This document shows, piece by piece, positions 1 to 10,207 of a stretch of 64,000 nucleotides of DNA. Origin of the DNA: Thalassobium sp. (lineage in GTDB: Bacteria; Pseudomonadota; Gammaproteobacteria; Pseudomonadales; Oceanobacteraceae); the NCBI GenBank assembly GCA_002733205.1, contig NVUW01000002.1, positions 372,001-436,000 of the forward strand. The letters are read 5' to 3'. The notes under the pieces were generated by a model, which saw nothing but the letters and a program-made list of their open reading frames with translations, did not search any database and had not been told where the DNA came from. The position numbers were made by a program, and so were the translations under genes. Each line of letters opens with the position of its first letter. The first letter of the stretch is position 1.

Positions 1-1
1 T

Positions 2-1648
2 GCCGTTGATGATCCAAAATTTATTTTATCGTCAGGTAATTTTTCTTTACGTAACGAGTTAAATGCAACGCTGGAGCTATTCGCGACAGAATCAGTTGCT
101 TATTGTCGATTTCCGGCTCGTTATATCTATCTGTTGAAGCGTGGGCTTATTAAGCCGGAGCAGAATTTATCGGCATGCCAGGGGTATCAGGAGTTTCTGC
201 GCCGCGCTCCTGCTGATGAAATCAGTGTTGTATATGCATCGGAGAATCTGGTTAATCCCAGCAGTATGATGGGGCATGCAATGCTGGCTATAGAGGGTGT
301 TCGGGAGGATGGTTTTCGTGCCCGGCACTCCGTTTCATTTTTTACCGAACTCGACAGCATTAACCCGCTTAAGGTGATCTGGGAGACGATAATAGAGGGA
401 AAACCTGGCTTCTTTCTGGTTAAACCCCTGCGCGCACATTTCGAATTTTATAATCTGGCAGAGCAGCGCAATGTCTGGCGCTATGAACTTGATCTGGATG
501 AGGGGCAGCGTGCCTTGCTGCAGGCCCACCTGTGGGAATTACGTTCCGTTAATATGGATTATTTTTTCCATACACAGAACTGCGCCACCGTATCCGCTGA
601 CCTGCTCCGCCTGGTTATTCCGCAACTGGAAACCAGTGACTGGGTCACTCCTATTGATCTGGTCAAAGCGGTAAACCGCAGCGGAAAAATCAAAAGCATA
701 GAGATAACGCCGGCAGCCAAATGGCGTGTACGCATGCTTGAGGATACCGTGCCGCAGGAATTGCAGGATGTGGTTTATCAGTGGCAACAGGGTGAAATTA
801 ATAAGCTGCCTCAGGTCAGTGGCAAAGACGGATTTCTGCTGCGGGAAATGGCAAACGCTGTGCTGGATTACAGAGAGCAGACTGGCACTGACGGTACGGA
901 ACAGAGCAGGAAAAAAACCGAAATACTGCGTCAGAGTATCCCCGACTTGCCAGAATTTTCTGACTATGAACTGACGCTCGATAATTATCGTTCGCCACTG
1001 AAAACACCGGAAGATGCACATTACTCATTCGGCTATCAGCGTACAGAAAAAAGCGACTGGTTAAGCCTTCAGTGGTTGGCTGTAGGTCATGGCATTGAAG
1101 ATGACAACCGCCAGTATTTCGCTGAGAACGAATTAAAACTGTTTGATCTCTCGTTGCGCGCATCGCCACAACGTGAAGCATTACGTCTTAATCATCTGCA
1201 ATTGTATTCAGCCCGTTCCCTGACACCGTGGGATCGTTTTACCAGTGGTGTTTCGGGGGATTTTCGCGTCGGGTTTTATTCACTGGCTGACGATAATCTG
1301 CAGCGGCAAACCGCATTTAATATTCATGGTGGCGTCGGTATTACCCTGGCGGCGTCCGCCGATTTGCGTCTGTATGCTTTGCTGAATGGCGGCTGGTACC
1401 GGAATAACGATGCCGATTTTCTCTACGCCGAACCGGAAGTGGGTGCTTATCTTTACGAAGTCTTTGGTATGAAAAGCTGGCTGCGTTACCAACCCAGATT
1501 TGCTCCTGACCGAAAAACACAACAACAGCTGACGCTGACGCACAGTATTGCACTGGAAGAATCAGCCTTAATTGCTGAAGTATCCCGCCTTGCTGTTGAT
1601 GACAATTATGAACATGCCGCCAGCGTTAACTGGCGCTGGTATTTCTGA
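2..1648 (+). CDS. DUF4105 (Lnb N-terminal domain) envelope protein, 5' end outside window
   Basis: The reading frame is open from the left edge, so the gene begins before the window. The visible part is 548 residues. Its first residues contain DDPKF and CRFPARY, which belong to the DUF4105/DUF7843 family. A papain-like permuted catalytic pair is suggested by the His in SMMGHAM and the Cys in QNCAT. The second half is rich in alternating aromatic and polar residues and ends in WRWYF, which fits an outer-membrane beta-barrel. A TTG at 134 could be mistaken for the start, but family-conserved sequence lies before it. The substrate is unknown. The gene is convergent with the dioxygenase gene, 7 bp away. 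Confidence 0.75.
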   Translation, partial: AVDDPKFILSSGNFSLRNELNATLELFATESVAYCRFPARYIYLLKRGLIKPEQNLSACQGYQEFLRRAPADEISVVYASENLVNPSSMMGHAMLAIEGVREDGFRARHSVSFFTELDSINPLKVIWETIIEGKPGFFLVKPLRAHFEFYNLAEQRNVWRYELDLDEGQRALLQAHLWELRSVNMDYFFHTQNCATVSADLLRLVIPQLETSDWVTPIDLVKAVNRSGKIKSIEITPAAKWRVRMLEDTVPQELQDVVYQWQQGEINKLPQVSGKDGFLLREMANAVLDYREQTGTDGTEQSRKKTEILRQSIPDLPEFSDYELTLDNYRSPLKTPEDAHYSFGYQRTEKSDWLSLQWLAVGHGIEDDNRQYFAENELKLFDLSLRASPQREALRLNHLQLYSARSLTPWDRFTSGVSGDFRVGFYSLADDNLQRQTAFNIHGGVGITLAASADLRLYALLNGGWYRNNDADFLYAEPEVGAYLYEVFGMKSWLRYQPRFAPDRKTQQQLTLTHSIALEESALIAEVSRLAVDDNYEHAASVNWRWYF

Positions 1649-1655
1649 ATACTGG

Positions 1656-2471
1656 TTAAAGCCCGAAACCAATCGCGGAGACGGCTTTGCCCATAATCTC
1701 TTCTCTATAAAAAGCGCTGCCCTGATCCGTGCCTGCGGCTCCGGCAACCATCATCATTGGCAGCAGGTGCTCTTCGCGCGGATGAACCTGACGTGCGCCG
1801 GGGGCATCGCTCCAGTGATTGAGCGCAGCGATGCGCTGGGTTTCGTCCTGTGCTGCGGCATCAATCAGCCAGTCATCGAAGGCTTTGGCGGCCGCGGCAT
1901 CGGCGGCTGAGTCGGCAAAAAATGCGCGCAGGTTGTGGTAGCTCAGACCACTGCCGATGATCAGCACGTTTTCATCGCGCAGTTGCGCCAGCACTTTTCC
2001 GGCAGCCTGATGCTCGGCCGGGTTCAGGCCTTTTTTCAGCGACATTGCCAGCACCGGAATCTCTTCCTGCGGATAGGCGACTTTCAGCGGAATAAACACA
2101 CCGTGATCCCAGGGCGCGTTGTCATCCACCGCCGCTCCGATACCGGCATCCTGCAGTAATTGCGCTGCCCGCTCCGCCAGTGCCGGAGCGCCCGAAGCCT
2201 GATAGCGAATCTCGTAGGTATGCGGTGGGAAGCCGTAATAGTCGTATTCCAGTTTCGGGTGTGAGCCACCGCAGAAGGTAAATACCGGCGCTTCCCAGTG
2301 GGCCGAAATCAGCAGAATGGCGCTGGGCGGTTGCGGCAGACGCGCAGGAATCGAACGCAGCATGGCGGCCATGTTATCCCACAGCTGCGGGTTGCCCGGC
2401 CATTCCATAAAAAAGCACGGGCCGCCGCCGTGGGGAATATAGAGACTCGGCTGGCGTTGGTTGGCTGACAT
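1656..2471 (-). CDS. DODA-type extradiol aromatic ring-opening dioxygenase
   Basis: A 271-residue protein of the class III (LigB-like) extradiol dioxygenase superfamily, closest in pattern to YgiD/4,5-DOPA dioxygenase. The early IPHGGGP with its His, the SAHWEAP segment and the DHGVFIPL segment carry the metal-binding histidines. Members open catechol-type rings using Fe(II) or Zn(II) in the cytoplasm. The physiological substrate cannot be read from the sequence. It lies 10 bp downstream of the MFS gene on the same strand, so the two are probably co-transcribed, perhaps for uptake and cleavage of one aromatic compound. Confidence 0.85.
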   Translation of the reverse strand: MSANQRQPSLYIPHGGGPCFFMEWPGNPQLWDNMAAMLRSIPARLPQPPSAILLISAHWEAPVFTFCGGSHPKLEYDYYGFPPHTYEIRYQASGAPALAERAAQLLQDAGIGAAVDDNAPWDHGVFIPLKVAYPQEEIPVLAMSLKKGLNPAEHQAAGKVLAQLRDENVLIIGSGLSYHNLRAFFADSAADAAAAKAFDDWLIDAAAQDETQRIAALNHWSDAPGARQVHPREEHLLPMMMVAGAAGTDQGSAFYREEIMGKAVSAIGFGL

Positions 2472-2481
2472 ATCAGTGCCC

Positions 2482-3654
2482 TCAGTGATCGCGGCGTGCG
2501 GGTACCCACAACATTAATACAAAGGCCCATACCAATGCTGCAAATCCCCAAATAAAGGTGGATGACAAACTGGCCCCACCTTCAATACCGAGTTTTGCCA
2601 GCCAGGGGCCGAGCAGCTGGGTGAAGCCATAGAGAGCAATGAGCGCGGCGCTTAACCTTGGTCCCTGATGCGGGTGCAGGCTGCGCGCCAGCCGCTGAGT
2701 CAGCAATACCGCGCCTAAAAAAGTACCGCCGACCAGAATCGCACAGAGCCACAATCCCGCCGACTGCTGCGGTAATAACAACAGCGCCCCGACACCCGCC
2801 GCCTGAATGGCGTAGTTCCACAATAGTGCGGTTTTATCACCGATAGCGGCACCCAGATGGTTCCACAGCCAGGTGGATGGCAGTGAGGTGATAGCGACCA
2901 GCAGCCAGGCGCTGGGCACCAGCGTCAGTTGCCAGTCCGCCGCTACCGCGGGCAGAAAGGTCATCGGCAGAATGTAGCCTAACCCGGCACCGGCATAGGC
3001 CAGAAATAATGGCGTGCTGGCGCGGTCCCAGAGTGCTGAATGATCGTCACCCTGCCCGGCCGGCGCGTGGCCGGGTAAGCGATGCAGATACCAGCTGCTC
3101 CACAATGCCAGCGGAATGGCGGCGATGGCCGCGGGCAGCCAGCGTTGCGGGCCGGCCAGCCAGGCGGCGCTGAGCTCAACCAGCGCACTGGAGCTGAGCA
3201 GGCCGATGCCCACACCCAGATACATCAGGCCACTGAGTTGCGCTTTCTGTTGCGTAACCAGCCACTCCAGCACCAGCGCCGGTGCCAGCACAAAGACCAC
3301 GCCGTTACCAATACCGTTCAGCAGGCGCAGGGCGGCGAGGGTTTCGTACTGGCTGACGAACACCTGCAGTAAAGTAATCAGTGCATTGCCGGTCAGCATC
3401 AGCGCCAGCGTAATACGGCCATGGCCACGCTGATAGAGAAACAGCGCCAGCATGGCGCCGCTTAAATAGCCGACGTAATTCCAGGTGGCGAGGGATGCGG
3501 CCTGAGACAGTGTGATCAGGCCGTCATCGACCAGCAGTGGCAGCAGCGGCGTGTACACAAAGCGGCCGAAGCCATGCACCACAATCAGCGATACCGCAGC
3601 GGCGATAATGGGCCACCAGTGGGACGATGGCTGATGACTGGCGGTGGAATTCAT
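2482..3654 (-). CDS. YbfB/YjiJ-family MFS transporter
   Basis: A 390-residue hydrophobic protein with about 12 predicted membrane helices. The N-terminal VHGFGRFVYTPLLPLL segment and overall length match the YbfB/YjiJ branch of the major facilitator superfamily. The substrate is not known for this branch. It is the first gene of a probable two-gene operon with the extradiol dioxygenase, so an aromatic substrate is a reasonable inference only. The 182 bp separating it from the divergent rsmG must hold both promoters. Confidence 0.8.
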   Translation of the reverse strand: MNSTASHQPSSHWWPIIAAAVSLIVVHGFGRFVYTPLLPLLVDDGLITLSQAASLATWNYVGYLSGAMLALFLYQRGHGRITLALMLTGNALITLLQVFVSQYETLAALRLLNGIGNGVVFVLAPALVLEWLVTQQKAQLSGLMYLGVGIGLLSSSALVELSAAWLAGPQRWLPAAIAAIPLALWSSWYLHRLPGHAPAGQGDDHSALWDRASTPLFLAYAGAGLGYILPMTFLPAVAADWQLTLVPSAWLLVAITSLPSTWLWNHLGAAIGDKTALLWNYAIQAAGVGALLLLPQQSAGLWLCAILVGGTFLGAVLLTQRLARSLHPHQGPRLSAALIALYGFTQLLGPWLAKLGIEGGASLSSTFIWGFAALVWAFVLMLWVPARRDH

Positions 3655-3836
3655 ACGCAGGCTCCCTTAATGAGTGTGTGCATGATAGGGCTAAGCGCTG
3701 ATAAGCCCAATCCGACTTAGGTTATGTCCGGAACAAGTCTGGTGAATGTCGGTTAAGCTTGCAGGCGCGCGTTTCCCGTCTCCTGCGGGCGTATGCTAAT
3801 ATCCGCCGCCTTTCTATATTGCTGGTTTGATTCACC

Positions 3837-4490
3837 ATGAACGCTGAAACAGATTCCTTAACCCGTCAGCTGTCGCGCGGCGCTGAACAGATGCAGATTG
3901 CCCTGACGGCAGAGCAACTGAGTGCGTTGCGTGCCTATCTGGATCTGCTGCAGAAGTGGAACAAAGCCTACAACCTGACCGCCATCCGTGAACCGGAGCG
4001 TATGGTCGATTTGCATTTACTCGACAGTTTGGCAGTGCATCCTTTTGTGCAGGAAGCGGACAATATTGCCGACGTCGGCACCGGGCCGGGCTTGCCGGGT
4101 ATTGTGCTGGCGATTATGAATCCGCATAAAACCTTCACCCTGCTCGACAGCAACGGTAAGAAAACCCGGTTCCTGTTTCAGGCGCGCACCGCGCTGGGGC
4201 TGGATAACGTGACCATAGTGAACGATCGGGTCGAGGCATATCATCCCCCCCGGCCTTTCGATATGATTGTCAGCCGCGCTTTTGCCTCGCTCGCCGATAT
4301 GACCCACTGGTGTCAGCATCTGCGCGCTGAGCAGGGCTGCTTTCTGGCGATGAAGGGGCAATATCCACAGGATGAAATTGCCGCCATCGCCGACAAATTC
4401 CGCGTGGTGGCTTCCGATGCCATCAGCGTTCCCGGTGTGGAAGGCGAACGGCACTTGCTGCGTTTGCTGCCGGTTAATACCAACGATTGA
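3837..4490 (+). CDS. rsmG: 16S rRNA (guanine527-N7)-methyltransferase RsmG
   Basis: A 217-residue protein of normal RsmG length. It carries the LQKWNKAYNLTA motif followed by the SAM-binding ADVGTGPGLPGIVLA loop and VSRAFASLADM, all typical of RsmG (GidB). The enzyme methylates N7 of G527 of 16S rRNA in the 30S subunit. It is followed by parA and parB as in Pseudomonas and relatives. Unusually, mnmG, the common upstream partner, is not next to it; a divergent MFS gene is found there instead. Confidence 0.96.
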   Translation: MNAETDSLTRQLSRGAEQMQIALTAEQLSALRAYLDLLQKWNKAYNLTAIREPERMVDLHLLDSLAVHPFVQEADNIADVGTGPGLPGIVLAIMNPHKTFTLLDSNGKKTRFLFQARTALGLDNVTIVNDRVEAYHPPRPFDMIVSRAFASLADMTHWCQHLRAEQGCFLAMKGQYPQDEIAAIADKFRVVASDAISVPGVEGERHLLRLLPVNTND

Positions 4491-4527
4491 ATGCGTGTCG
4501 CCGTCAGGCACTGAAGGAAGCTGAGTT

Positions 4528-5310
4528 GTGAGCAAAGTTCTGGCAATTGCGAATCAGAAAGGTGGTGTCGGCAAAACCACGACGGCGGTCAATCTGGCGG
4601 CCTCGCTGGTCGCGACCAAGCGTCGTGTGCTGCTGGTGGATCTTGATCCACAGGGTAACGCCACCATGGGCAGCGGTATCGACAAGCACGACCTTGAGGT
4701 CTCCCTCTATGATGTGCTGACCGGGCGTGCCCGGACCGCGGCGGCCATCCGGAAAACCGAAGCCACCGCTGGTTTTGATCTGCTGCCGGCCAATGGCGAC
4801 TTAACCGCTGCCGAAGTCGAGCTGATGGATCTGCCCCGGCGTGAAAGCCGTCTGCGCGAAGCGCTGGCCGAAGTACGCCCCGATTACGACTACATCCTGA
4901 TCGACTGTCCGCCGTCACTGAATATGCTCACGGTCAATGCTTTGGTAGCGGCGCAAGGGGTTTTGATTCCGATGCAGTGCGAGTACTACGCATTGGAAGG
5001 TCTGAGTGCCCTGATGCAGACCATCGAATCGATCAAAGCAACATCCAATCCGAAGCTGGAAATCGAAGGCCTGCTGCGCACCATGTACGATCCGCGCAAC
5101 AGCCTCACCGTCGATGTTTCCACTCAGTTGATCAGCCACTTTGGCGACCGGGTGTATGGCACTGTGATTCCGCGCAACGTGCGTCTGGCCGAAGCGCCAA
5201 GTCACGGTGTACCGGTGCTGAGTTACGATAAAACCTCTCGTGGTGCCGTGGCCTACCTGGCACTGGCCGGTGAAATGAACCGCCGCACCCGTCAGACCGC
5301 CTCGGCCTGA
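4528..5310 (+). CDS. parA: Chromosome partitioning ATPase ParA (Soj)
   Basis: A 260-residue ParA/MinD-type ATPase starting at GTG 4528. The deviant Walker A motif KGGVGKTTT lies at residues 11-19, LVDLDPQGN forms the A' motif, and [11 protein letters not shown] forms Walker B. Chromosomal ParA binds DNA non-specifically with ATP and moves the ParB-parS complex to segregate origins. It sits 37 bp after rsmG and 27 bp before parB, which is the usual origin-proximal arrangement. The size lacks the N-terminal DNA-binding extension of plasmid type Ia ParA, so it is the chromosomal type. Confidence 0.95.
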   Translation: MSKVLAIANQKGGVGKTTTAVNLAASLVATKRRVLLVDLDPQGNATMGSGIDKHDLEVSLYDVLTGRARTAAAIRKTEATAGFDLLPANGDLTAAEVELMDLPRRESRLREALAEVRPDYDYILIDCPPSLNMLTVNALVAAQGVLIPMQCEYYALEGLSALMQTIESIKATSNPKLEIEGLLRTMYDPRNSLTVDVSTQLISHFGDRVYGTVIPRNVRLAEAPSHGVPVLSYDKTSRGAVAYLALAGEMNRRTRQTASA

Positions 5311-5337
5311 TGCAGCTAAATAAGGTTATTTGAACGC

Positions 5338-6252
5338 ATGACAAAGAAAAAACGCGGCCTTGGGCGCGGCCTTGACGCCCTGCTGACCAGCTCCCGTGCG
5401 GCGGTCGTCGCCACGCAGGCAGACGGTGACGATAACCGTGACGTCAGTGACAGCAGTCAGTCGTTAGACGCTGGCGAGTTGCGTCACCTGCCGATCGAAT
5501 GGATTCAGCCGGGTCAGTACCAGCCGCGCAAAGACATTCAGCCGGAAGCGCTGGAAGAACTGGCAGCCTCTATTAAAGCGCAGGGTCTGATGCAGCCGAT
5601 TGTGGTGCGTCCGCTGGCCAGCGCCGATGATCGTTTTGAAATCATTGCCGGTGAGCGCCGCTGGCGCGCTTGTCAGCTGGCTCAGCTCGATACCGTTCCT
5701 GCTTTGATTCGTGATGTGGCCGACGATGCCGCCATCGCCATGGCGCTGATTGAAAATATTCAGCGCGAAGACCTGAATCCGATGGAAGAAGCCGCCGCTC
5801 TGCACCGCCTGCAACACGAGTTCGAACTGACGCAGATGGAAGTCGCCGAAGCGGTGGGTAAAAACCGCGCCACCGTTGCCAATTTGCTGCGTCTGATGAA
5901 CCTGAACGAAGACGTAAAGCGCCTGCTCGAACACGGCGATATCGAAATGGGCCACGCCCGCGCCCTGCTCGGTTTAAGTGGTGGCCAACAGAGCGAAGCC
6001 GCGGCGCAGGTGGTCAGTCGTACGCTGACCGTGCGTCAGACCGAAGCGCTGGTGCGTCATCTGCAGGAAGGTAAAACAGAGGATAAAAGTGCCAGTAAGC
6101 CCAATCCGGATATTCAGCGTCTGGAGCGTTTACTGGGCGATCGTCTGGGCGCCAAAGTGGCCATCAAGCACAGTGCCAAAGGCAAAGGCCAGTTGGTGAT
6201 TAATTACACCAATCTGGATGAGCTGGACGGCATTCTGGCGCATATCAAGTAA
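5338..6252 (+). CDS. parB: Chromosome partitioning protein ParB (Spo0J), CTPase and parS-binding
   Basis: A 304-residue ParB. The basic N-terminus KKKRGLGRGLDALL is the ParA-contact region, the ParB/Srx nuclease-fold CTP-binding domain contains QYQPRK and AGERRWRA, and a helix-turn-helix contains EVAEAVGKNRATVANLLRL. The C-terminus is the dimerisation domain. ParB loads at parS and slides as a clamp. I found no convincing parS copy in this window. The gene is the last of the rsmG-parA-parB series and faces the metalloprotease gene with a 1-bp gap. Confidence 0.95.
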   Translation: MTKKKRGLGRGLDALLTSSRAAVVATQADGDDNRDVSDSSQSLDAGELRHLPIEWIQPGQYQPRKDIQPEALEELAASIKAQGLMQPIVVRPLASADDRFEIIAGERRWRACQLAQLDTVPALIRDVADDAAIAMALIENIQREDLNPMEEAAALHRLQHEFELTQMEVAEAVGKNRATVANLLRLMNLNEDVKRLLEHGDIEMGHARALLGLSGGQQSEAAAQVVSRTLTVRQTEALVRHLQEGKTEDKSASKPNPDIQRLERLLGDRLGAKVAIKHSAKGKGQLVINYTNLDELDGILAHIK

Positions 6253-6253
6253 G

Positions 6254-7180
6254 TCAGTCTGCAGCGGTGTTACGGCTGTTAAGCAACAGCGAGTGCCGCT
6301 CCCCTCCTTCGTTAAGTACCGACCAGACCGCAGCTTTCTGACCCTGACTGAACATCAGCAGGCTCTCGTCACGGGCCAGTGACATATAGTTCATAAACAT
6401 ATCGGCGCTGCCGCAGGTTGAACTGGGATGCGAAGGTGTCATGCCGCCGTAATTGCTGCTGCTCAGCGGTGTATCACTGATGCCGTCGTCAACGTTACAG
6501 CTCTCCTGCTCGCCGGCGATGTGTTTCAGTCCCAGCCAGTGGCCGACTTCGTGGGCGGTGGTTTTGCCCAGATGCAGACCCTGTTCCAGTGGCGGTTCTG
6601 TGCCAAAGGCCAGGGTGGCTATGAGTACGCCGTCTTCCTCTGGCGGATTGCCGGGCAGGCTGGCGCGTCCGGCCAGTGATACTTTGCCATGGCGGTCGCG
6701 CATGTCGCTGACCCAGATATTAAGGTAGCGCTCCCGTGGCCAGGGATCTTTGCCGCCTAAGGCGCTGTAATGCAGATAGCGATAACCCCAGCGGTATTCC
6801 TCCGGCGCCAGCTCAATATTCTGCGTGGTGCGGGTAATGCCGGTAGTTGGTTGCCCCTGAGGGTCGGTCGTGGCCAGTTCAAAGCGGATCTGCATATCGG
6901 CAATAAGAGGCTGAAACTTTGCCGGCACCTGGCTCAGGTCATCATTCTGGCGGTTGAATGCTCGGTTCAGTGCGGCTATTTGTGAGTGAACTTTAGCGAC
7001 GCTGATACGGCTGTCATCAGACGCGGGATGCTCCATGATATGAACCACTACCGGGATGGTGATACCGGCGACAGGAGTGTCGGGGTTTTCTGGCTGTGGC
7101 GCGGGACTCTGGGATGAGTTATTGTCGCCGCCGCAGGCACTGAGCAGCGATAGCAGGAGTAAGAGGATTCCCTTCTTCAT
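6254..7180 (-). CDS. Secreted M43-type (pappalysin-like) zinc metalloprotease lipoprotein
   Basis: A 308-residue protein. The start at 7180 was chosen because it opens a lipoprotein signal peptide, MKKGILLLLLSLLSAC with the lipobox Cys at residue 16; the frame extends upstream without family sequence. The metzincin motif HEVGHWLGLKH (residues 210-220) supplies three zinc ligands and the catalytic Glu, and the Met-turn is in FMNYMS near residue 268. These are signatures of MEROPS M43 cytophagalysin/pappalysin peptidases, which cleave extracellular proteins. It stands alone, convergent with parB. Confidence 0.85.
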   Translation of the reverse strand: MKKGILLLLLSLLSACGGDNNSSQSPAPQPENPDTPVAGITIPVVVHIMEHPASDDSRISVAKVHSQIAALNRAFNRQNDDLSQVPAKFQPLIADMQIRFELATTDPQGQPTTGITRTTQNIELAPEEYRWGYRYLHYSALGGKDPWPRERYLNIWVSDMRDRHGKVSLAGRASLPGNPPEEDGVLIATLAFGTEPPLEQGLHLGKTTAHEVGHWLGLKHIAGEQESCNVDDGISDTPLSSSNYGGMTPSHPSSTCGSADMFMNYMSLARDESLLMFSQGQKAAVWSVLNEGGERHSLLLNSRNTAAD

Positions 7181-7552
7181 TGGTTGTTCCAGACAAAAGC
7201 AAAAGGCGCAGCGTATGCGCGTGAAGGCTGGATGCAAATAGCTATTGATAGAACTCTGTGTACCCTTCGGATGCATAAAAGTCAGGATGCCACGGGGCGT
7301 CTGAGAGTAGCGCTCAGGTAGCATTAAGTAAGTCATCACTTCCTTACGTAGGCCTGACAAATCCTGACGTTGAGGCTTGTGCAGCTCAAACCGGCGCGGG
7401 ATTCAGCCTTTGCCTGACCTGCATCATACCTATTGGTCGAATTATTCTCGTTTTGCCCCCCGGTTTCGGTTGAAGCTGAAGGGTCGAGCCAATATAATCA
7501 CCGCGCCTTAAAATAGGCTGTTGCAGATTTTTGACCAATTGTGGGGCTGGGG
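7181..7552. other. Intergenic region between the protease and atpI
   Basis: This 372-bp stretch holds the divergent promoters. On the atp side there is a consensus promoter at 7470-7498 (listed separately). I see no RNA gene and no open frame with protein-like sequence. Confidence 0.6.
7470..7498 (+). promoter_or_regulatory. Sigma-70 promoter for the atp operon
   Basis: A -35 box TTGAAG (7470-7475) is separated by exactly 17 bp from a perfect -10 box TATAAT (7493-7498). Transcription would start near 7505, about 48 bp before the atpI start. This is the strongest promoter-like sequence in the 372-bp intergenic region. Confidence 0.7.
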
Positions 7553-7921
7553 ATGACAGGCATACCGCGTCCTCCGGCCTACCGGATCGTGATTTTACAA
7601 CTGATCCTGACGGTTCTGGCCGCATTGGTTGCCTGGTTGCATAGCGATGTAGCCGCCAAGTCGGCATTGTTAGGGGGCTTAACCTGCGCCCTGCCCAATG
7701 CGTACTTCGTCTGGCGCGCGTTCCGTTATAGCGGAGCCCGGTCTTCTGTACAGATCGTACAGTCGTTTTACCAGGGGGAATCCTGGAAATTTGTGCTGAC
7801 GGCGCTGAGTTTTGCTGTGATTTTTCAGCGCGTCGAGCCTCTGAATGTCCTGGCACTGTTTGCTGCGTTCATAACAGTGCAGCTGGGCCATCTGGCCGCA
7901 GCAAAGATAGCTAATTTATAA
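7553..7921 (+). CDS. atpI: ATP synthase subunit I (AtpI)
   Basis: A 122-residue membrane protein with four hydrophobic segments. The GGLTCALPNAYFVWRAF segment is typical of AtpI in gammaproteobacteria. AtpI helps assemble the c-ring or acts in magnesium supply to the synthase and is not essential for catalysis. ATG 7553 was preferred to GTG 7541 because a GGGGCTGGGG purine-rich stretch lies just upstream. It is the first gene of the nine-gene atp operon, 23 bp before atpB. Confidence 0.88.
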   Translation: MTGIPRPPAYRIVILQLILTVLAALVAWLHSDVAAKSALLGGLTCALPNAYFVWRAFRYSGARSSVQIVQSFYQGESWKFVLTALSFAVIFQRVEPLNVLALFAAFITVQLGHLAAAKIANL

Positions 7922-7941
7922 ACCTTTGGAATTGAGAGTGA

Positions 7942-8844
<903 letters not shown>

Positions 8845-8873
8845 TTTTTTTAACCCTTAACTCACTAACTTAA

Positions 8874-9122
<249 letters not shown>

Positions 9123-9173
9123 GGGTTCATGTAATAACGAACTTCCTTAATCAATGAACATGAGGGCTCTGGC

Positions 9174-9644
9174 GTGAACATTAACGCGACTCTGATCGGC
9201 CAGATCATCACTTTCGCTATCTTCGTGTGGTTCTGCATGAAGTTTGTATGGCCTCACCTGTTGGGTGCTATGCAAGAACGCGAAAAGAAAATTGCCGATG
9301 GTCTGGACGCAGCTAACCGTGCTGAACGTGATTTGGAACTGGCTCAGGAAAAAGCCGCTTCCCAACTGCGTGAAAGCAAAGAAAAGGCTGCTGAAATCAT
9401 CGAACAGGCTAACAAACGCGCTAACCAAATCGTCGACGAAGCTAAAGAAGCTGCTCGTTCCGAAGGTGAGCGTTTGGTAGCTGCTGCTCAAGCTGAAGTT
9501 GAGCAAGAGGTGAACCGCGCTAAAGAAGTTCTGCGCAAGCAGGTGTCTGAGCTGGCCGTGGCCGGCGCAGCCAAAATTCTTGGTAAGTCAGTTGATGCGG
9601 CTGCTCACTCTGAGCTGCTGAACCAATTAGCTGACGAACTGTAA
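9174..9644 (+). CDS. atpF: F1Fo ATP synthase subunit b
   Basis: A 156-residue peripheral stalk subunit with E. coli-like length. It starts at GTG 9174 with a GAGGG ribosome-binding site. One N-terminal membrane helix ([20 protein letters not shown]) is followed by a long, charged, alanine-rich helix that dimerises as a right-handed coiled coil and holds delta and alpha3beta3. Confidence 0.97.
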   Translation: MNINATLIGQIITFAIFVWFCMKFVWPHLLGAMQEREKKIADGLDAANRAERDLELAQEKAASQLRESKEKAAEIIEQANKRANQIVDEAKEAARSEGERLVAAAQAEVEQEVNRAKEVLRKQVSELAVAGAAKILGKSVDAAAHSELLNQLADEL

Positions 9645-9655
9645 GCGAGGTTTCC

Positions 9656-10192
9656 ATGGCTGAATTAACAACTCTCGCTCGGCCATACGCCAAAGCGGTG
9701 TTTGCTGAAGCAAGTGAGAAAGGTGCATTAGACGCCTGGTCTGCGGACCTGGCATTACTGGCAGCCTGTGTTGCCGATGCCGATATGGCAAAAGTACTGG
9801 TGCATCCGTCTCTGACTGCGCAACAGCAGGCACAGGCTTTAACTGACGTATGTGGCGACAAGCTGAATGAAGCAGCCAAAAACCTGGTAGCCGTTCTGGC
9901 GGAAAACAAGCGCCTGATGCTGGTGCCTGAAATCGCAGCTCTTTACGAAGAGCTGAAAGCCCAGTTGCAGAACACGGTTGACGTAGTCGTCACCTCCGCG
10001 TTCGAACTGAGCAATGAGCAGGCCGATAAACTGGCACAGGCCCTTAAAGCCAAACTGCAGTGTGATGTACGTTTGACCAGCGAAATCGATGAGACTCTCA
10101 TCGGTGGCGCCATCATTCGTGCCGGGGACTTGGTAATCGACGGCTCCGTTACCGGCAAGCTGTCAAAATTAGCCGAAGCGATGAAATCCTAG
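9656..10192 (+). CDS. atpH: F1Fo ATP synthase subunit delta
   Basis: A 178-residue soluble stator subunit. The N-terminal [12 protein letters not shown] motif is the delta signature, and the C-terminal half has [26 protein letters not shown], which contacts subunit b. It lies 11 bp after atpF and 15 bp before atpA. Confidence 0.97.
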   Translation: MAELTTLARPYAKAVFAEASEKGALDAWSADLALLAACVADADMAKVLVHPSLTAQQQAQALTDVCGDKLNEAAKNLVAVLAENKRLMLVPEIAALYEELKAQLQNTVDVVVTSAFELSNEQADKLAQALKAKLQCDVRLTSEIDETLIGGAIIRAGDLVIDGSVTGKLSKLAEAMKS

Positions 10193-10207
10193 TTTGAGGG
10201 ACGATGC

